From assembly GCA_052387905.1 (NCBI GenBank), contig JBQTIR010000002.1, positions 25,345 to 89,344 on the forward strand: a DNA stretch of 64,000 bases, in the 5' to 3' direction. The notes beneath the pieces are model-generated. The model was given only the letters and a program-made list of their open reading frames with translations. It searched no databases and had not been told where the DNA came from. Below, piece after piece: positions 42,872 through 52,144 of this stretch (position 1 is its first letter; each line of letters begins with the position of its first letter). The stretch is from JBQTII01 sp052387905 (GTDB lineage: Bacteria; Actinomycetota; Actinomycetes; Sporichthyales; Sporichthyaceae). The position numbers and the translations under genes are program-made.

Positions 42872-44677
42872 ATGGTCCGTCATTCCCAGCACCGCGGCAT
42901 GGTCAGCCACGGGCTCGGGTCCACCCTGCAGTGGAGCCGTCAGCGTTGGGCATGGACAACGGGGCTCAGTGCGGCGGCCCTGGTGGGGCTCGGCGCGGTG
43001 TGGGTCGGCGGCACCGCCGTGATGGCCCGGGGCGAGTTGCTCGACGCCCGCGCCGAAGCGCAGATTCTGCGGACCCAGCTCGCCGCTGCCGACATCAGCG
43101 CAGCGACCGCCTCGGCCGACGCGCTGGCCCGGCACGCGAACCGCGCCCACCAACTCACCGCCGGTCCGGCGTGGGCGCTGGCAACCAAGCTCCCCTTGGT
43201 CGGGGACACCGTACGCACGGTGCGCGGCATCACCGAGGCGGCCGACGAACTCGGCGCCGGGGCGCTACCGAAGCTGGTCGGGGTCGGCACCGCACTGGAC
43301 CCGAGCACCCTGCGCTCAGCCGACGGACGGATCGACGTCGCCGCGATCCGGGCGGCGGCGCCGGCCATCGATGCGGCCACCGCCTCACTGGAACGCGCGC
43401 GCGCCGAGCTGGCCGCCCTACCGAAAGCCACCGCCCTGGACCGGGTCGACGTCGCCCGCCGCGAGGCTCTCGCCGAGCTGACCGAGCTGACCGAGGCCGC
43501 CCAGAGCGCGCAACGCATCGCCCGGATACTGCCGGCGATGCTGGGCGCGGACACACCGCAGTCCTACTTCGTGGCATTTCAGAACACCGCGGAGGCCCGC
43601 GGCACCGGCGGACTACCTGGGGCCTTCGCGATCGTGGAGGCCGACCAGGGTGCCCTGAAGTTCCGCAAGTTCGCCTCCGACCGCACGCTGGACGGGATCA
43701 GCGCCGACATAACCCTGGATGAGGACTTCGAGGAGCTCTACCTCGGTACGCGCGCTAAGACCCTGTTCCTCAACAGCAACCTGAGCCCGCACTTCCCCTA
43801 TGCCGCCCAGATCTGGCGTTCGATGTGGGAGCGCAAGAGTGGGCAGGTCGTCGACGGGGCGATCGCCTTGGATCCGCAGACCCTGGGATATCTGCTCGCC
43901 GTCACCGGACCCGCCGCGCTGCCAGACGGCGAGGCGGTCACCGCGGAGAACGTGGTGCCGCTGACCTTGCGCGATGCATACGCCCGCTTCGCCGACGACA
44001 CCCCGCAGGCGCGGCAGGCGTTCCTCATCGAGGTGGCCAAGGCGGCGGCCGCGAAGGTCACGGAAGCCGCGGGCGACCCGGCCGAGCTGGTGCAGGCCCT
44101 ACGCCGCGCCACCGGCGAGCGACGCCTGCTGGCCTGGAGCGCGGACCCGGCCCTGCAGGCCGAGCTGGAGCGGACCGGCATCAGCGGTTCGGTGCCGCAG
44201 ACCAGGGCGCCGTATGTCGGGATGACGATCGTCAACGAGGGCGGCAACAAGCTCGACTACTACCTCGAGCGCTCCCTGGTGTGGGCACGCACCGGGTGCG
44301 GGCGCACCCGCGACGTCACAGTGACGGTCACCCTCACCAATACCGCCCCGAAGGGTCTGTCGGCATACGTGACCTCCCGCAGCGACCGGCGCACCTACGA
44401 GGTGGCGCCCGGTGATCACCGGGTCCAACTCGTGTACACCGCGACCACCAACGCCGCAATGGAGAAGGTCACCCTCGACGGTGAGCCAGGATTCGCCGGC
44501 TCCGGCACCGAACGCGGGCACCCGGTGTTCAACGTCGACGTCGAACTCCCCCGCGGGGTGACCCGCACCATCGTCTTCACGCTCCGCGAGCCCGTCGGTC
44601 GCGGCGCCCCGATCCTGCACACCCAGCCGCTGGTGCGCCCGCTGAGCGCCGAGGTCCGCGACAGCCCCTGCCCGTAG
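42872..44677 (+). CDS. DUF4012 membrane-anchored protein
   Basis: 601 aa. One N-terminal membrane segment (about 28-50, WAWTTGLSAAALVGLGAVWV) then a long external part. Helical region about 50-220 (ELLDARAEAQILRTQLAAAD) precedes the DUF4012 core with TPQSYFVAFQNTAEARGTGG, ARTKTLF-like LGTRAKTLFLNSNLSPHFPY and VVDGAIALDPQTLGYLLAVT. These proteins occur in actinobacterial surface-polysaccharide loci; the core is distantly LytR-CpsA-Psr-like in position but without its known residues. Function unresolved. Start ATG 42872 has GGGGA upstream. Confidence 0.82.
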   Translation: MVRHSQHRGMVSHGLGSTLQWSRQRWAWTTGLSAAALVGLGAVWVGGTAVMARGELLDARAEAQILRTQLAAADISAATASADALARHANRAHQLTAGPAWALATKLPLVGDTVRTVRGITEAADELGAGALPKLVGVGTALDPSTLRSADGRIDVAAIRAAAPAIDAATASLERARAELAALPKATALDRVDVARREALAELTELTEAAQSAQRIARILPAMLGADTPQSYFVAFQNTAEARGTGGLPGAFAIVEADQGALKFRKFASDRTLDGISADITLDEDFEELYLGTRAKTLFLNSNLSPHFPYAAQIWRSMWERKSGQVVDGAIALDPQTLGYLLAVTGPAALPDGEAVTAENVVPLTLRDAYARFADDTPQARQAFLIEVAKAAAAKVTEAAGDPAELVQALRRATGERRLLAWSADPALQAELERTGISGSVPQTRAPYVGMTIVNEGGNKLDYYLERSLVWARTGCGRTRDVTVTVTLTNTAPKGLSAYVTSRSDRRTYEVAPGDHRVQLVYTATTNAAMEKVTLDGEPGFAGSGTERGHPVFNVDVELPRGVTRTIVFTLREPVGRGAPILHTQPLVRPLSAEVRDSPCP

Positions 44678-44843
44678 CGACGCGCGTGGATGCCTCGTCT
44701 AGCGCGGGATCTCCGGTGCTGGCAACCTTTGCGGCGCCCCATGTGAGCATCGTGATGCCCGCGTACGATGAAATCCACGTTCGTGCCCTGCTCCAGATCC
44801 TCGGACCGGAGCAACCGAACCCGCACTACCTAGGGAGGTCCAG

Positions 44844-45110
44844 ATGACCGCGCGAGTCACTCTCCCCGCCGATGTGCACCAGATCGATGCCACCGGCTCC
44901 GTGTGGACTTTCCTTGACGAAGCCGACGATCCCGCACGAGTCGCCGTCGGAGCCGTCATCGTCGCCGGCGACGCCGAGGACCCGTTCCTGGCGCGAGTCG
45001 TCGACATTGCCCGGGGCAACTCGGGCCGCCACATCGTCCACCTCGAGATCCTCGGCCTACCCGACCAGGTCATCGACGAACTGCGCCACGCCAACCTGTT
45101 GTCGGCCTGA
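44844..45110 (+). CDS. Small conserved-looking protein of unknown function
   Basis: 88 aa with a strong GGGAGG ribosome-binding site 5 nt before ATG 44844. Sequence starts MTARVTLPADVHQIDATGSV and continues with an acidic, beta-rich body (VAVGAVIVAGDAEDPFLARV, GRHIVHLEILGLPDQVIDEL). No signal peptide, membrane segment or cysteine. The ending DELRHANLL looks like a helix. It lies between the DUF4012 and sugar transferase genes. I do not recognise it. Confidence 0.6.
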   Translation: MTARVTLPADVHQIDATGSVWTFLDEADDPARVAVGAVIVAGDAEDPFLARVVDIARGNSGRHIVHLEILGLPDQVIDELRHANLLSA

Positions 45111-45282
45111 CGTTCACGGCGTCGACCTTCGCCAATTCGCGTAGCCCCGGCCTCTTTCACCCACATGGCCTAAGCCTCATCGTGCAATCGCCATCACTTT
45201 CCCCGGACGGGTCAATCGGGTCGATAGTTCCCTTACCGAACCGGTAGACCAGTGGTGCGAAAGGGCACACGGCGGGCATGGC

Positions 45283-46935
45283 GTGATCTCTGGGGAATTG
45301 CCCAGCGGTCGCGTGGTGACGGCGATGTACGACGTACCGGGGGCGGGACACGTGGCACCGATCTTCACCGATACCGAGGGTGACCCCGGGCAGGTGATCG
45401 CGGATGACGCTGCGCCAGATCAGGGGCAGACCGCGCAGCGCTGGCAACGCCACCTGGGCGCCGATTCCGCGATCCCGGAGCAACGCGACGGCTCCTCTCC
45501 GCTCATCGGGCTCAACTACACGCACGTCCCGAGCAGCCCGCCCACACGGATCTGGCGTCGCCGCTACACCGTCGCCTCCGTCACCCTCGACCTGCTCGCC
45601 GCCGTAGCCGCTGCCAGCACCGCCGAGTTGGTGCGCTTCGGCGTCCACCCACCGGCCGGGTACGTCGCCGGCTCCGTCGCGGCCGTCATCGCGTGGATGG
45701 CGCTACTTGCTGTGTGCGGGGCCTACCAACACCGCCTGATCGGGGTCGGCACGGCCGAGTGCCGACGGGCGTTGCTGGCCGGATTGCTGCTGATGGCCGG
45801 CATCGCCTTCACCTCCTACGCCACCAAGTCCCAGTTCTCCCGAGGCTTCGTGGTCATTGCGATCCCGACCGTCATCGTCCTGAGCATCCTGGCCCGTCTT
45901 GCCCTGCGGACCTGGCTGCACCGCCAATGGCGGGGCGGGCGCTACGTGCAGCGCACGCTGCTGGTCGGCTCGCGTTTGGAGGTGGGCGCGACGATCGACC
46001 GTCTGCGCGGGGACACCACCCACGGGATGCTCGTGGTGGGGGCGTGCATCCCCGGCGGCAACCGCACCGACGCCTGCGCGCTGCAGGTTCCCGTCATCAG
46101 CGAGTACGCCGACATCGAGACCGGCGTGGCCGGCACCAGGTCCGACGTGGTGACGGTGCTCTCCAGCGCGATGGTCACCGGTGAAGAACTGCGCCGGCTC
46201 TCCTGGCGCCTAGAGGGCAGCCACACCGATCTGGTGGTGTGTTCTGGGCTGACCGAGACCTTCGGGACCCGGGTGACGATCCGCCCCACCGCCCACTCGC
46301 CCATGCTGCACGTCGCCCGCCCCCGGCTGACCGGGCCGTCCCGGGTCGTCAAGGGCGCGTTCGACCGCCTCGGCGCCGGCCTGGGTCTGCTGCTGATCTC
46401 CCCGCTGTTCTTCACGATCGCCCTCGCGATCTGGGCCCACGACCGCCACTCCCCGTTCTTCCGCCAGATCCGAGTCGGGCTGGGTGGGGGCGAGTTCGGG
46501 ATGTGGAAGTTCCGCTCGATGGTCCCGGACGCCGAGGCCCGCAAGGCCGAGCTGATGCACCTGAACGAGGCCGACGGCGCACTCTTCAAGATTGTCGAAG
46601 ACCCCCGGCTCACGCCGATCGGACGATGGCTGCGCCGGTACTCGATCGACGAATTTCCCCAGCTCATCAACGTCCTGTCCGGCCACATGTCCCTGGTCGG
46701 TCCGCGCCCTCCGCTGCGCGAGGAGACCGAGGCCTACGGCCACGGCCACCGCCGGCGACTCCTGGTCAAGCCGGGGATGACGGGGCTGTGGCAGGTCAGC
46801 GGTCGCTCGGATCTCTCGTGGGAGGAATCAGAACAGCTTGACCTGCGCTACGTCGAGAACTGGTCGCTGGTCCTGGACCTGCACATCTTGTTCCGCACCG
46901 CTCGCGCGGTCATGCGCCGTGAAGGGGCCTACTGA
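45283..46935 (+). CDS. Polyprenyl-phosphate sugar phosphotransferase (exopolysaccharide initiating)
   Basis: 550 aa from GTG 45283; ATG 45325 is an alternative, and neither has a clear ribosome-binding site. Four to five membrane helices (about 100-220, starting VASVTLDLLAAVAA) and a CoA-binding-like middle domain precede the catalytic bacterial sugar transferase domain: VKGAFDRLGAGLGLLLISPL (membrane hairpin), MWKFRSMVPDAE, SIDEFPQLINVLSGHMSLVG, PRPPLREE, KPGMTGLWQVSGRSDLSWEE. It attaches the first sugar phosphate to undecaprenyl or decaprenyl phosphate. It overlaps fcl by one base. Confidence 0.92.
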   Translation: MISGELPSGRVVTAMYDVPGAGHVAPIFTDTEGDPGQVIADDAAPDQGQTAQRWQRHLGADSAIPEQRDGSSPLIGLNYTHVPSSPPTRIWRRRYTVASVTLDLLAAVAAASTAELVRFGVHPPAGYVAGSVAAVIAWMALLAVCGAYQHRLIGVGTAECRRALLAGLLLMAGIAFTSYATKSQFSRGFVVIAIPTVIVLSILARLALRTWLHRQWRGGRYVQRTLLVGSRLEVGATIDRLRGDTTHGMLVVGACIPGGNRTDACALQVPVISEYADIETGVAGTRSDVVTVLSSAMVTGEELRRLSWRLEGSHTDLVVCSGLTETFGTRVTIRPTAHSPMLHVARPRLTGPSRVVKGAFDRLGAGLGLLLISPLFFTIALAIWAHDRHSPFFRQIRVGLGGGEFGMWKFRSMVPDAEARKAELMHLNEADGALFKIVEDPRLTPIGRWLRRYSIDEFPQLINVLSGHMSLVGPRPPLREETEAYGHGHRRRLLVKPGMTGLWQVSGRSDLSWEESEQLDLRYVENWSLVLDLHILFRTARAVMRREGAY

Positions 46936-47939
46936 TGACGACGGTGAGCGCTCCACGCTCGACGGCGGAGGAGCCTGCCCGGGCCAGCACCTTCCACCAC
47001 CGCATCCCGCTCGACGCCCCGTTCCACATCGCCGGCCACCGCGGGCTGGTTGGCAGTGCCGTATGGCGGCACCTGGCTGCACGCGGTCACACCAACCTGC
47101 TCGGCAAGTCCTCGGCCGAGTTGGATCTGCGGGAGCGCGACGCGGTCTTCGACTATTACGCGAAGGTGCGCCCGCATTACGTGGTGCTCGCTGCAGCGAA
47201 GGTCGGGGGCATCGGCGCGAACTCGGCGTTCCCTGCCGACTTTCTCTCTGACAACCTGCGGATCCAGGTCAACGTCCTCGACGCCGCCCACGCGGTCGGT
47301 GTGAAGCGGCTGCTCTTCCTCGGCTCCAGTTGTATTTACCCCAAGTTCGCCGAGCAGCCGATCCGCGAGGAGTCGCTGCTCACTGGCCTCTTAGAGCCGA
47401 CCAACGACGCCTACGCGGTCGCCAAGATCGCCGGGATCTTGCACGTCCAGGCGCTACGTCGCCAGCACGGGTGCTCCTTTATCTCCGCGATGCCGACGAA
47501 CCTCTACGGCCCCGGCGACAACTTCGGCCTGGAAACTTCGCATGTTCTGCCCGCGATGATCCGCAAGTTCCACGACGCCAAGGTGGCCGGCGCACCGTCG
47601 GTGGCGTTGTGGGGGACCGGCACACCCCGGCGCGAGTTCCTGCATGTGGACGACCTCGCCATCGCCTGCCTGCTCCTGATGGAACGGTACGAATCCCCCG
47701 ACCCGATCAATGTGGGGACTGGTGCAGACATCACCATCCGCGAACTTGCCGAGCGTGTCTGCGCGGCCGTCAGCTTCGGCGGAAAACTGGAATGGGACGC
47801 CACCCGGCCCGACGGGACCCCGCGAAAGCTGCTCGACGTGCGTCGAATTCAGTCCTACGGGTGGTCGCCAAAGGTCGGCCTCCAGGAGGGCATCGAGAGC
47901 ACCTACGCCTCCGCTCGGGCCGAAGGCAGCCTCTCGTGA
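46935..47939 (+). CDS. fcl: GDP-L-fucose synthase
   Basis: 334 aa, extended SDR. The NADP site is FHIAGHRGLVGSAVWRHLAA; catalytic Ser in FLGSSCIYPKFAEQPI and Tyr/Lys in DAYAVAKIAGI; then PTNLYGPGDNF and EFLHVDDLA. It epimerises and reduces GDP-4-keto-6-deoxymannose, the product of Gmd (53516), to GDP-L-fucose. A 23-residue N-terminal extension precedes the domain. The stop overlaps the next gene by 4 nt (GTGA). Confidence 0.93.
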   Translation: MTTVSAPRSTAEEPARASTFHHRIPLDAPFHIAGHRGLVGSAVWRHLAARGHTNLLGKSSAELDLRERDAVFDYYAKVRPHYVVLAAAKVGGIGANSAFPADFLSDNLRIQVNVLDAAHAVGVKRLLFLGSSCIYPKFAEQPIREESLLTGLLEPTNDAYAVAKIAGILHVQALRRQHGCSFISAMPTNLYGPGDNFGLETSHVLPAMIRKFHDAKVAGAPSVALWGTGTPRREFLHVDDLAIACLLLMERYESPDPINVGTGADITIRELAERVCAAVSFGGKLEWDATRPDGTPRKLLDVRRIQSYGWSPKVGLQEGIESTYASARAEGSLS

Positions 47940-48706
47940 TTCCGTGCCAGCGTTCAGTACCGACCTACCCTGTGTGCGGCATCTCCATTGCTGCGCTCAC
48001 GCCGGCGGCGGCAGTGCAACACATCGTGGAGCGCACCGCAGCGAGTGACTACCTGCAGGCCCACCTCTGCAACGCCTACACGCTCTCGCTGGTCGATTCA
48101 GATCCTCGCCTGCGCGAAGCTCTGATCGCTGCCGACCTCAACCTGCCGGACGGTGCCCCTGTCGCCTGGCTCGGACGCAGGGCTGGAACTCACGGCCCCG
48201 TCCGCGGCCCCGGCCTGGTGGGCGACGTGATGCGGGCAGGCGTCCCCTTCGGAATCCGTCACTATCTCTACGGCGGGACCCCGGAGGTTGTCTTGGCCAT
48301 GGCCGACCGGCTACGCGCTGAGATCCCGGGAGTCCAGATCGTCGCTGCGGATTCCCCGCCCTTCCGTGACCTGGATCCGACCGATCTCGCCGATGCCAAG
48401 AGCCGTATCGTTTCATCCAGAGCTGGCATCGTCTGGGTCGGGTTAGGCACGCCGCGGCAGGACTACTTCGTCCCGCTGTTGGCAGAGCAGGTCGACGCGA
48501 CGGTGATCCCCGTGGGCGCCGCCTTCGACTTCTGGGCCGGCGAAGTCAAGCAGGCGCCTGCTGCATTACACGGCAGCGGTTTCGAGTGGGTGTACCGCCT
48601 GGCCGCTGAACCCCGCCGGCTTTGGAAGCGGTATCTGATCGGGAACCCTCGCTTCGTCTCATCGGCACTCAGCCACCGCCGCGACCTCGTGAAGCCGCAG
48701 TCGTGA
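47936..48706 (+). CDS. WecG/TagA/CpsF-family glycosyltransferase
   Basis: 256 aa from GTG 47936, coupled to fcl. GT26 features: LQAHLCNAYTLSLVDSDPRL, AADLNLPDGAPVAWLGRRAG (the catalytic Asp region), RHYLYGGTPEVV, IVWVGLGTPRQDYFVPLL and VGAAFDFWAGEVKQAPAALH. It adds the second sugar, usually a HexNAc type, to the lipid-linked first sugar. Overlaps the next gene by GTGA. Confidence 0.92.
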   Translation: MIPCQRSVPTYPVCGISIAALTPAAAVQHIVERTAASDYLQAHLCNAYTLSLVDSDPRLREALIAADLNLPDGAPVAWLGRRAGTHGPVRGPGLVGDVMRAGVPFGIRHYLYGGTPEVVLAMADRLRAEIPGVQIVAADSPPFRDLDPTDLADAKSRIVSSRAGIVWVGLGTPRQDYFVPLLAEQVDATVIPVGAAFDFWAGEVKQAPAALHGSGFEWVYRLAAEPRRLWKRYLIGNPRFVSSALSHRRDLVKPQS

Positions 48707-49890
48707 AGGTCTTGATCGCCCACAATCGGTACCGCAGCGAGCAGCCAAGCGGCGAGAACCAGGTCGTCGATGCCGAGATCGAACTGCTGGGGAAAGCTGG
48801 CGTCGAGGTCGTCACGCAAGTCGAAAGCAGTGACTCCCTCAAGGACGCCAACAAGCGGCAGATGCTGGAAGCTGGAATCGGCCCGCTTTACGCTCCGTCA
48901 GGAGTGGCTCGCTTCCGTCGGCTGCTGGAAACCGAGCAGCCCGACGTCGTGCACCTCCACAATACGATTCCGTTGATCTCACCCTGGGTTATCCGTGTTG
49001 CCCATGCTGCGGGCGTCCCCGTCGTGCAGACGGTGCACAACTATCGTCATTCCTGCGTGAGTGGCCTTCACTTCCGCAACGGTCGGAGTTGCTCCGATTG
49101 CCTCGGCAAGCGGCTGCCGTCGCCAGCGCTGATACACGGGTGCTATCGAGACTCGAAGGCACAGACCCTGCCGGTGGCAACGGCGCAAGTATTCCACCGC
49201 GGCACCTGGCACTTGGCCCAGCGCTTCATCGCGCTAACTCCGTTCATGGCGGAGACTTTGATCCGCGCGGGCCTGCCGGCCGAGAAAATCACGGTGCGGC
49301 CCTCTTGGGTTGCGGATCGAGGATTCTTTGGACGCCCGGGTCGAGGCTTGCTGTATGTGGGCCGCCTCGACGAGGCGAAAGGCATCCGGCTGTTGCTGGA
49401 TGCGTGGCGATTGGTCGGTGTGAGGACCGGGCGACGACTGCAGGTCGCAGGCGACGGACCAATGCGAGCCGAGGTTGAAGCTGCGGCGAGCGAAACGCCC
49501 GAGTTAATCGGCTACGCCGGTCGCGTAGATGCTCCCGAGGTCGTAAGACTGATGCACGATGCGGGCGCTCTCGTGGTGCCATCTCTTTGCTTCGAGGGCT
49601 ACCCGCTCGTAATTGCCGAGGCATTCGGCAGTGCCAGAGCAGTGGTGACGGTAAGTGGCGGCAGTGCCGGGACCATCGTCGACTCCGCTGTGGGCTGGGT
49701 CGCCCAGCCCACGCCTGATGATCTCGGCGCGACTCTCGCGTCCATCACCGACGACGCTTTGGTCGAGCGCGGCCGCAACGCCCGAATCCGATATGAGGTC
49801 GAGAACTCACCCCGAGCGGGTACGGAGAGTCTGCTGGAGATCTATCGAGCAGTGATTGCCTCGCATGGCGCACTTGCTGCCGCGAGCTGA
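48703..49890 (+). CDS. Family 4 glycosyltransferase
   Basis: 395 aa from GTG 48703. GT-B fold: VKVLIAHNRYRSEQPSGENQ (acceptor loop), PDVVHLHNTIPLISPW, VQTVHNYRHSCVSG, then the donor part LLYVGRLDEAKGIRLLLDAW and SLCFEGYPLVIAEAFGS (E-x7-E). The CSDC and GCY motifs are usual in capsule GT4s of this type. It adds a further residue to the repeat unit. Coupled to the gene before it. Confidence 0.9.
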   Translation: MKVLIAHNRYRSEQPSGENQVVDAEIELLGKAGVEVVTQVESSDSLKDANKRQMLEAGIGPLYAPSGVARFRRLLETEQPDVVHLHNTIPLISPWVIRVAHAAGVPVVQTVHNYRHSCVSGLHFRNGRSCSDCLGKRLPSPALIHGCYRDSKAQTLPVATAQVFHRGTWHLAQRFIALTPFMAETLIRAGLPAEKITVRPSWVADRGFFGRPGRGLLYVGRLDEAKGIRLLLDAWRLVGVRTGRRLQVAGDGPMRAEVEAAASETPELIGYAGRVDAPEVVRLMHDAGALVVPSLCFEGYPLVIAEAFGSARAVVTVSGGSAGTIVDSAVGWVAQPTPDDLGATLASITDDALVERGRNARIRYEVENSPRAGTESLLEIYRAVIASHGALAAAS

Positions 49891-49905
49891 GGAGACGGCA
49901 TACGC

Positions 49906-50790
49906 ATGAGATTCCATGAGGACCACGTTAGCGGCCGGACAATGTCCGACAATGAGGTGCGCCAAGTGCAGCTGGATGCACTGGATGCGTTCGTCGCTCA
50001 TTGCCACGCCGCGGGTATAAAATACTATCTGGCCTACGGAACTCTGCTTGGTGCTGTCCGGCACAAGGGATTCATTCCGTGGGACGACGACATCGACGTC
50101 ATGCTCGGCCGCGCAGACCTAAGGAGACTTCCCGCCACGCTGCCGCGGAGCGAGGGCGACGGCCTACTGATGGTCAATCGGCCCGGTGAGGATGGCTGGG
50201 CCTACCCATTCGCGAAAATCTGCGATCCTCGCACTGAGGTGAGTGCCCTCCACGGGGACGCACAATGTCACGGCGTTGGCATCGACATCTTCCCGTTGGA
50301 CCCGGTCTGCCGCGGGCGCCTCCGCAAGCCGCTGCACCTCGGGGCCCTCGCGTCAGCGAGGCGACTGTATTTTCTCCGGTGCACCGCCGCCCTTCGAAGT
50401 GGCCGAGCACCATGGAAGGCGCTCATCTATCCCTTGCTGAAGCTAATCGTCCACCCGGTCTCCCAGTTGCGTCTCGCGGGGATTTGGAACCGGGCCGCCC
50501 AATGCGGCAACGGCGGACCCGCCGAGGACCTAGGCGTGCTGGTCGGTTCTGCCTCTTGGGCGCTCCCCGCAGACGCGTTCGGACCTGGAAGCAGCGTCTC
50601 CTTCGAGGGCAGGAACCTGAACGCCCCGCAAGACTGGGACCGCGTACTCCGGCGCATCTACGGCGACTACTACCTCACACCACCGCCGCCAAGAGCACGC
50701 ACATCAACACATCAGGTGAGATCGGCCTGGTGTGACAGGCGTTACTACGCCGACGACGGATCCCGTGACCACAGTGACCACCCAGGCTGA
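49906..50790 (+). CDS. LicD-family phosphotransferase
   Basis: 294 aa. The LicD/fukutin nucleotidyltransferase-like motif is LAYGTLLGAVRHKGFIPWDD followed by DIDVML, with DIFPLDPV and YAYPF-type WAYPFAKICDP. Members transfer phosphocholine, ribitol-phosphate or similar groups from a CDP donor to glycans. The last about 20 residues overlap the flippase gene and carry no motif. The donor cannot be predicted; no CDP-choline or CDP-alditol synthesis gene is in the window. Confidence 0.87.
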   Translation: MRFHEDHVSGRTMSDNEVRQVQLDALDAFVAHCHAAGIKYYLAYGTLLGAVRHKGFIPWDDDIDVMLGRADLRRLPATLPRSEGDGLLMVNRPGEDGWAYPFAKICDPRTEVSALHGDAQCHGVGIDIFPLDPVCRGRLRKPLHLGALASARRLYFLRCTAALRSGRAPWKALIYPLLKLIVHPVSQLRLAGIWNRAAQCGNGGPAEDLGVLVGSASWALPADAFGPGSSVSFEGRNLNAPQDWDRVLRRIYGDYYLTPPPPRARTSTHQVRSAWCDRRYYADDGSRDHSDHPG

Positions 50791-52000
50791 CGGGAAGGCG
50801 TCCTACGCCACACACAGCGCGTCACGCCGACAGACTGTGAGCAACCTCGGCTGGACGACCGTCAGCCAATCATTTTCAGCCGCCTCCAACTTCATCATTG
50901 CCGTGCTTGTCGGCCGCCAACTTGGCGCCAGCGGGCTGGGATCCTTTGCTCTCGCATTCAGCGTGTACAACGCGGCATTGATCTTTGCTCGCGCGCTGAT
51001 CTCCGAGCCAATGTCGGCCGCGCGGCATGCCTTGGCAGGACCCGACCGATCCGCGGCAACGACTCTCACTGTAATGGTCGCTGCCGTGTCCTCTGGTATG
51101 AGTGCAGCACTAGGGCTTTTACTTTCTGAGCCGGTCCTGCTCGCACTAGCCGCATTTCTACCTCTGACTCTCTTGCAGGACCTCCTGCGTTTTCAGTCGT
51201 TCAGCCTGGCTCGCCCACGACTCGCGGTAGTGTCTGATGCCAGTTGGTTCCTCGGCACGCTGCTCGCATGGCCAGCCCTCATCGCATCTCCGACACCCGA
51301 AATGGCGACGGCCATGTGGGCTGGAGCTGCGGGTTTTGGACTGATCGCGATTTATAGCGCACTGCAACCACGACTCGTCACACCGGCTACCGCGATCAGG
51401 TGGTGGAAAGCCGAGTGCCAAGCCCTTGCTCGTCCATTAATGATGGACAGCGCGCTGCAGGTCGTCACCATTCAGACCACAGCATGGACCCTCGTTGTGA
51501 TGACCGGCGACGAGGGTCTCGGAACATTCCGGGCGAGCCAAATTTATTTCTTTCCCATCACGATTCTGTTGACTGCATTCGGGTGCTTTGCGGTGCCACA
51601 CCTAGCCAAGCGGTCAGCCGAACTGCCGAGCGGGCTGGCGACAATTCGCATGTCCTGCATCCTTGCCACAACGGCGCTGCCGGTATGCGCAGTAATCGTT
51701 CTAGCCGAGCCTCTGCTTCGCGACCTACTCTACGGCGGGGCAGTCGCTGTACCGCCGTCCGTTCTTGTCGGCAGCGGTACCCTCCTCGTGCTCGCGGCAT
51801 ACGGCAACGGCCTCGCGGCCGTGTGCAAGGTCCGCCGACGCGCCCGCGACATTGCCTTCAGCCGGGTCGTGTCATCACTGGCCGGGCTCCCGCTCGTTGT
51901 CGCCGCCACCCACCAAATGGGCATCGCGGGGGCTGTCTGGGCGGGCGTGGCAGCCAGCGCAGTGTACGGGGCCCTACTCACCCGGCGCGTATTGCTTTGA
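50732..52000 (+). CDS. Polysaccharide flippase (Wzx/MATE-like MVF superfamily)
   Basis: 422 aa from GTG 50732; GTG 50766 is also possible and would remove the overlap with licD. About 12 membrane helices: SQSFSAASNFIIAVLVGRQL GASGLGSFALAF in the first pair is typical (position about 44-75), and FFPITILLTAFGCFAVPHLA further on. It would flip the lipid-linked repeat unit across the membrane. Third positions are clearly less GC-rich than in the upstream genes. Confidence 0.85.
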   Translation: MTGVTTPTTDPVTTVTTQADGKASYATHSASRRQTVSNLGWTTVSQSFSAASNFIIAVLVGRQLGASGLGSFALAFSVYNAALIFARALISEPMSAARHALAGPDRSAATTLTVMVAAVSSGMSAALGLLLSEPVLLALAAFLPLTLLQDLLRFQSFSLARPRLAVVSDASWFLGTLLAWPALIASPTPEMATAMWAGAAGFGLIAIYSALQPRLVTPATAIRWWKAECQALARPLMMDSALQVVTIQTTAWTLVVMTGDEGLGTFRASQIYFFPITILLTAFGCFAVPHLAKRSAELPSGLATIRMSCILATTALPVCAVIVLAEPLLRDLLYGGAVAVPPSVLVGSGTLLVLAAYGNGLAAVCKVRRRARDIAFSRVVSSLAGLPLVVAATHQMGIAGAVWAGVAASAVYGALLTRRVLL

Positions 52001-52065
52001 GACGCTGCAGTCCCCATTTCGGGCGTGCGACCGGCCTTTCCGCACCTTGGCCTACTAGCTCCGAC

Positions 52066-52090
52066 TCAAGGGCCGTGACCTCGCCCTTGA
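52066..52090. terminator. Hairpin between convergent flippase and polymerase genes
   Basis: TCAAGGGC (52066-52073) and GCCCTTGA (52083-52090), perfect 8-bp arms with a 9-nt loop, in the 144-bp gap between convergent stops. Could end transcripts in both directions. Confidence 0.5.
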
Positions 52091-52144
52091 CGGCAGCGAT
52101 GCAGCCGGCGAATGAAGCTATTCTTCTGGCAGACTGGGCAGTGT

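Noticed and set aside
47330..47935. N-terminal extension of the WecG-type frame
   Set aside because: It lies inside fcl in another frame; GTG 47936 gives the normal length and the GTGA overlap seen also at the next junction.
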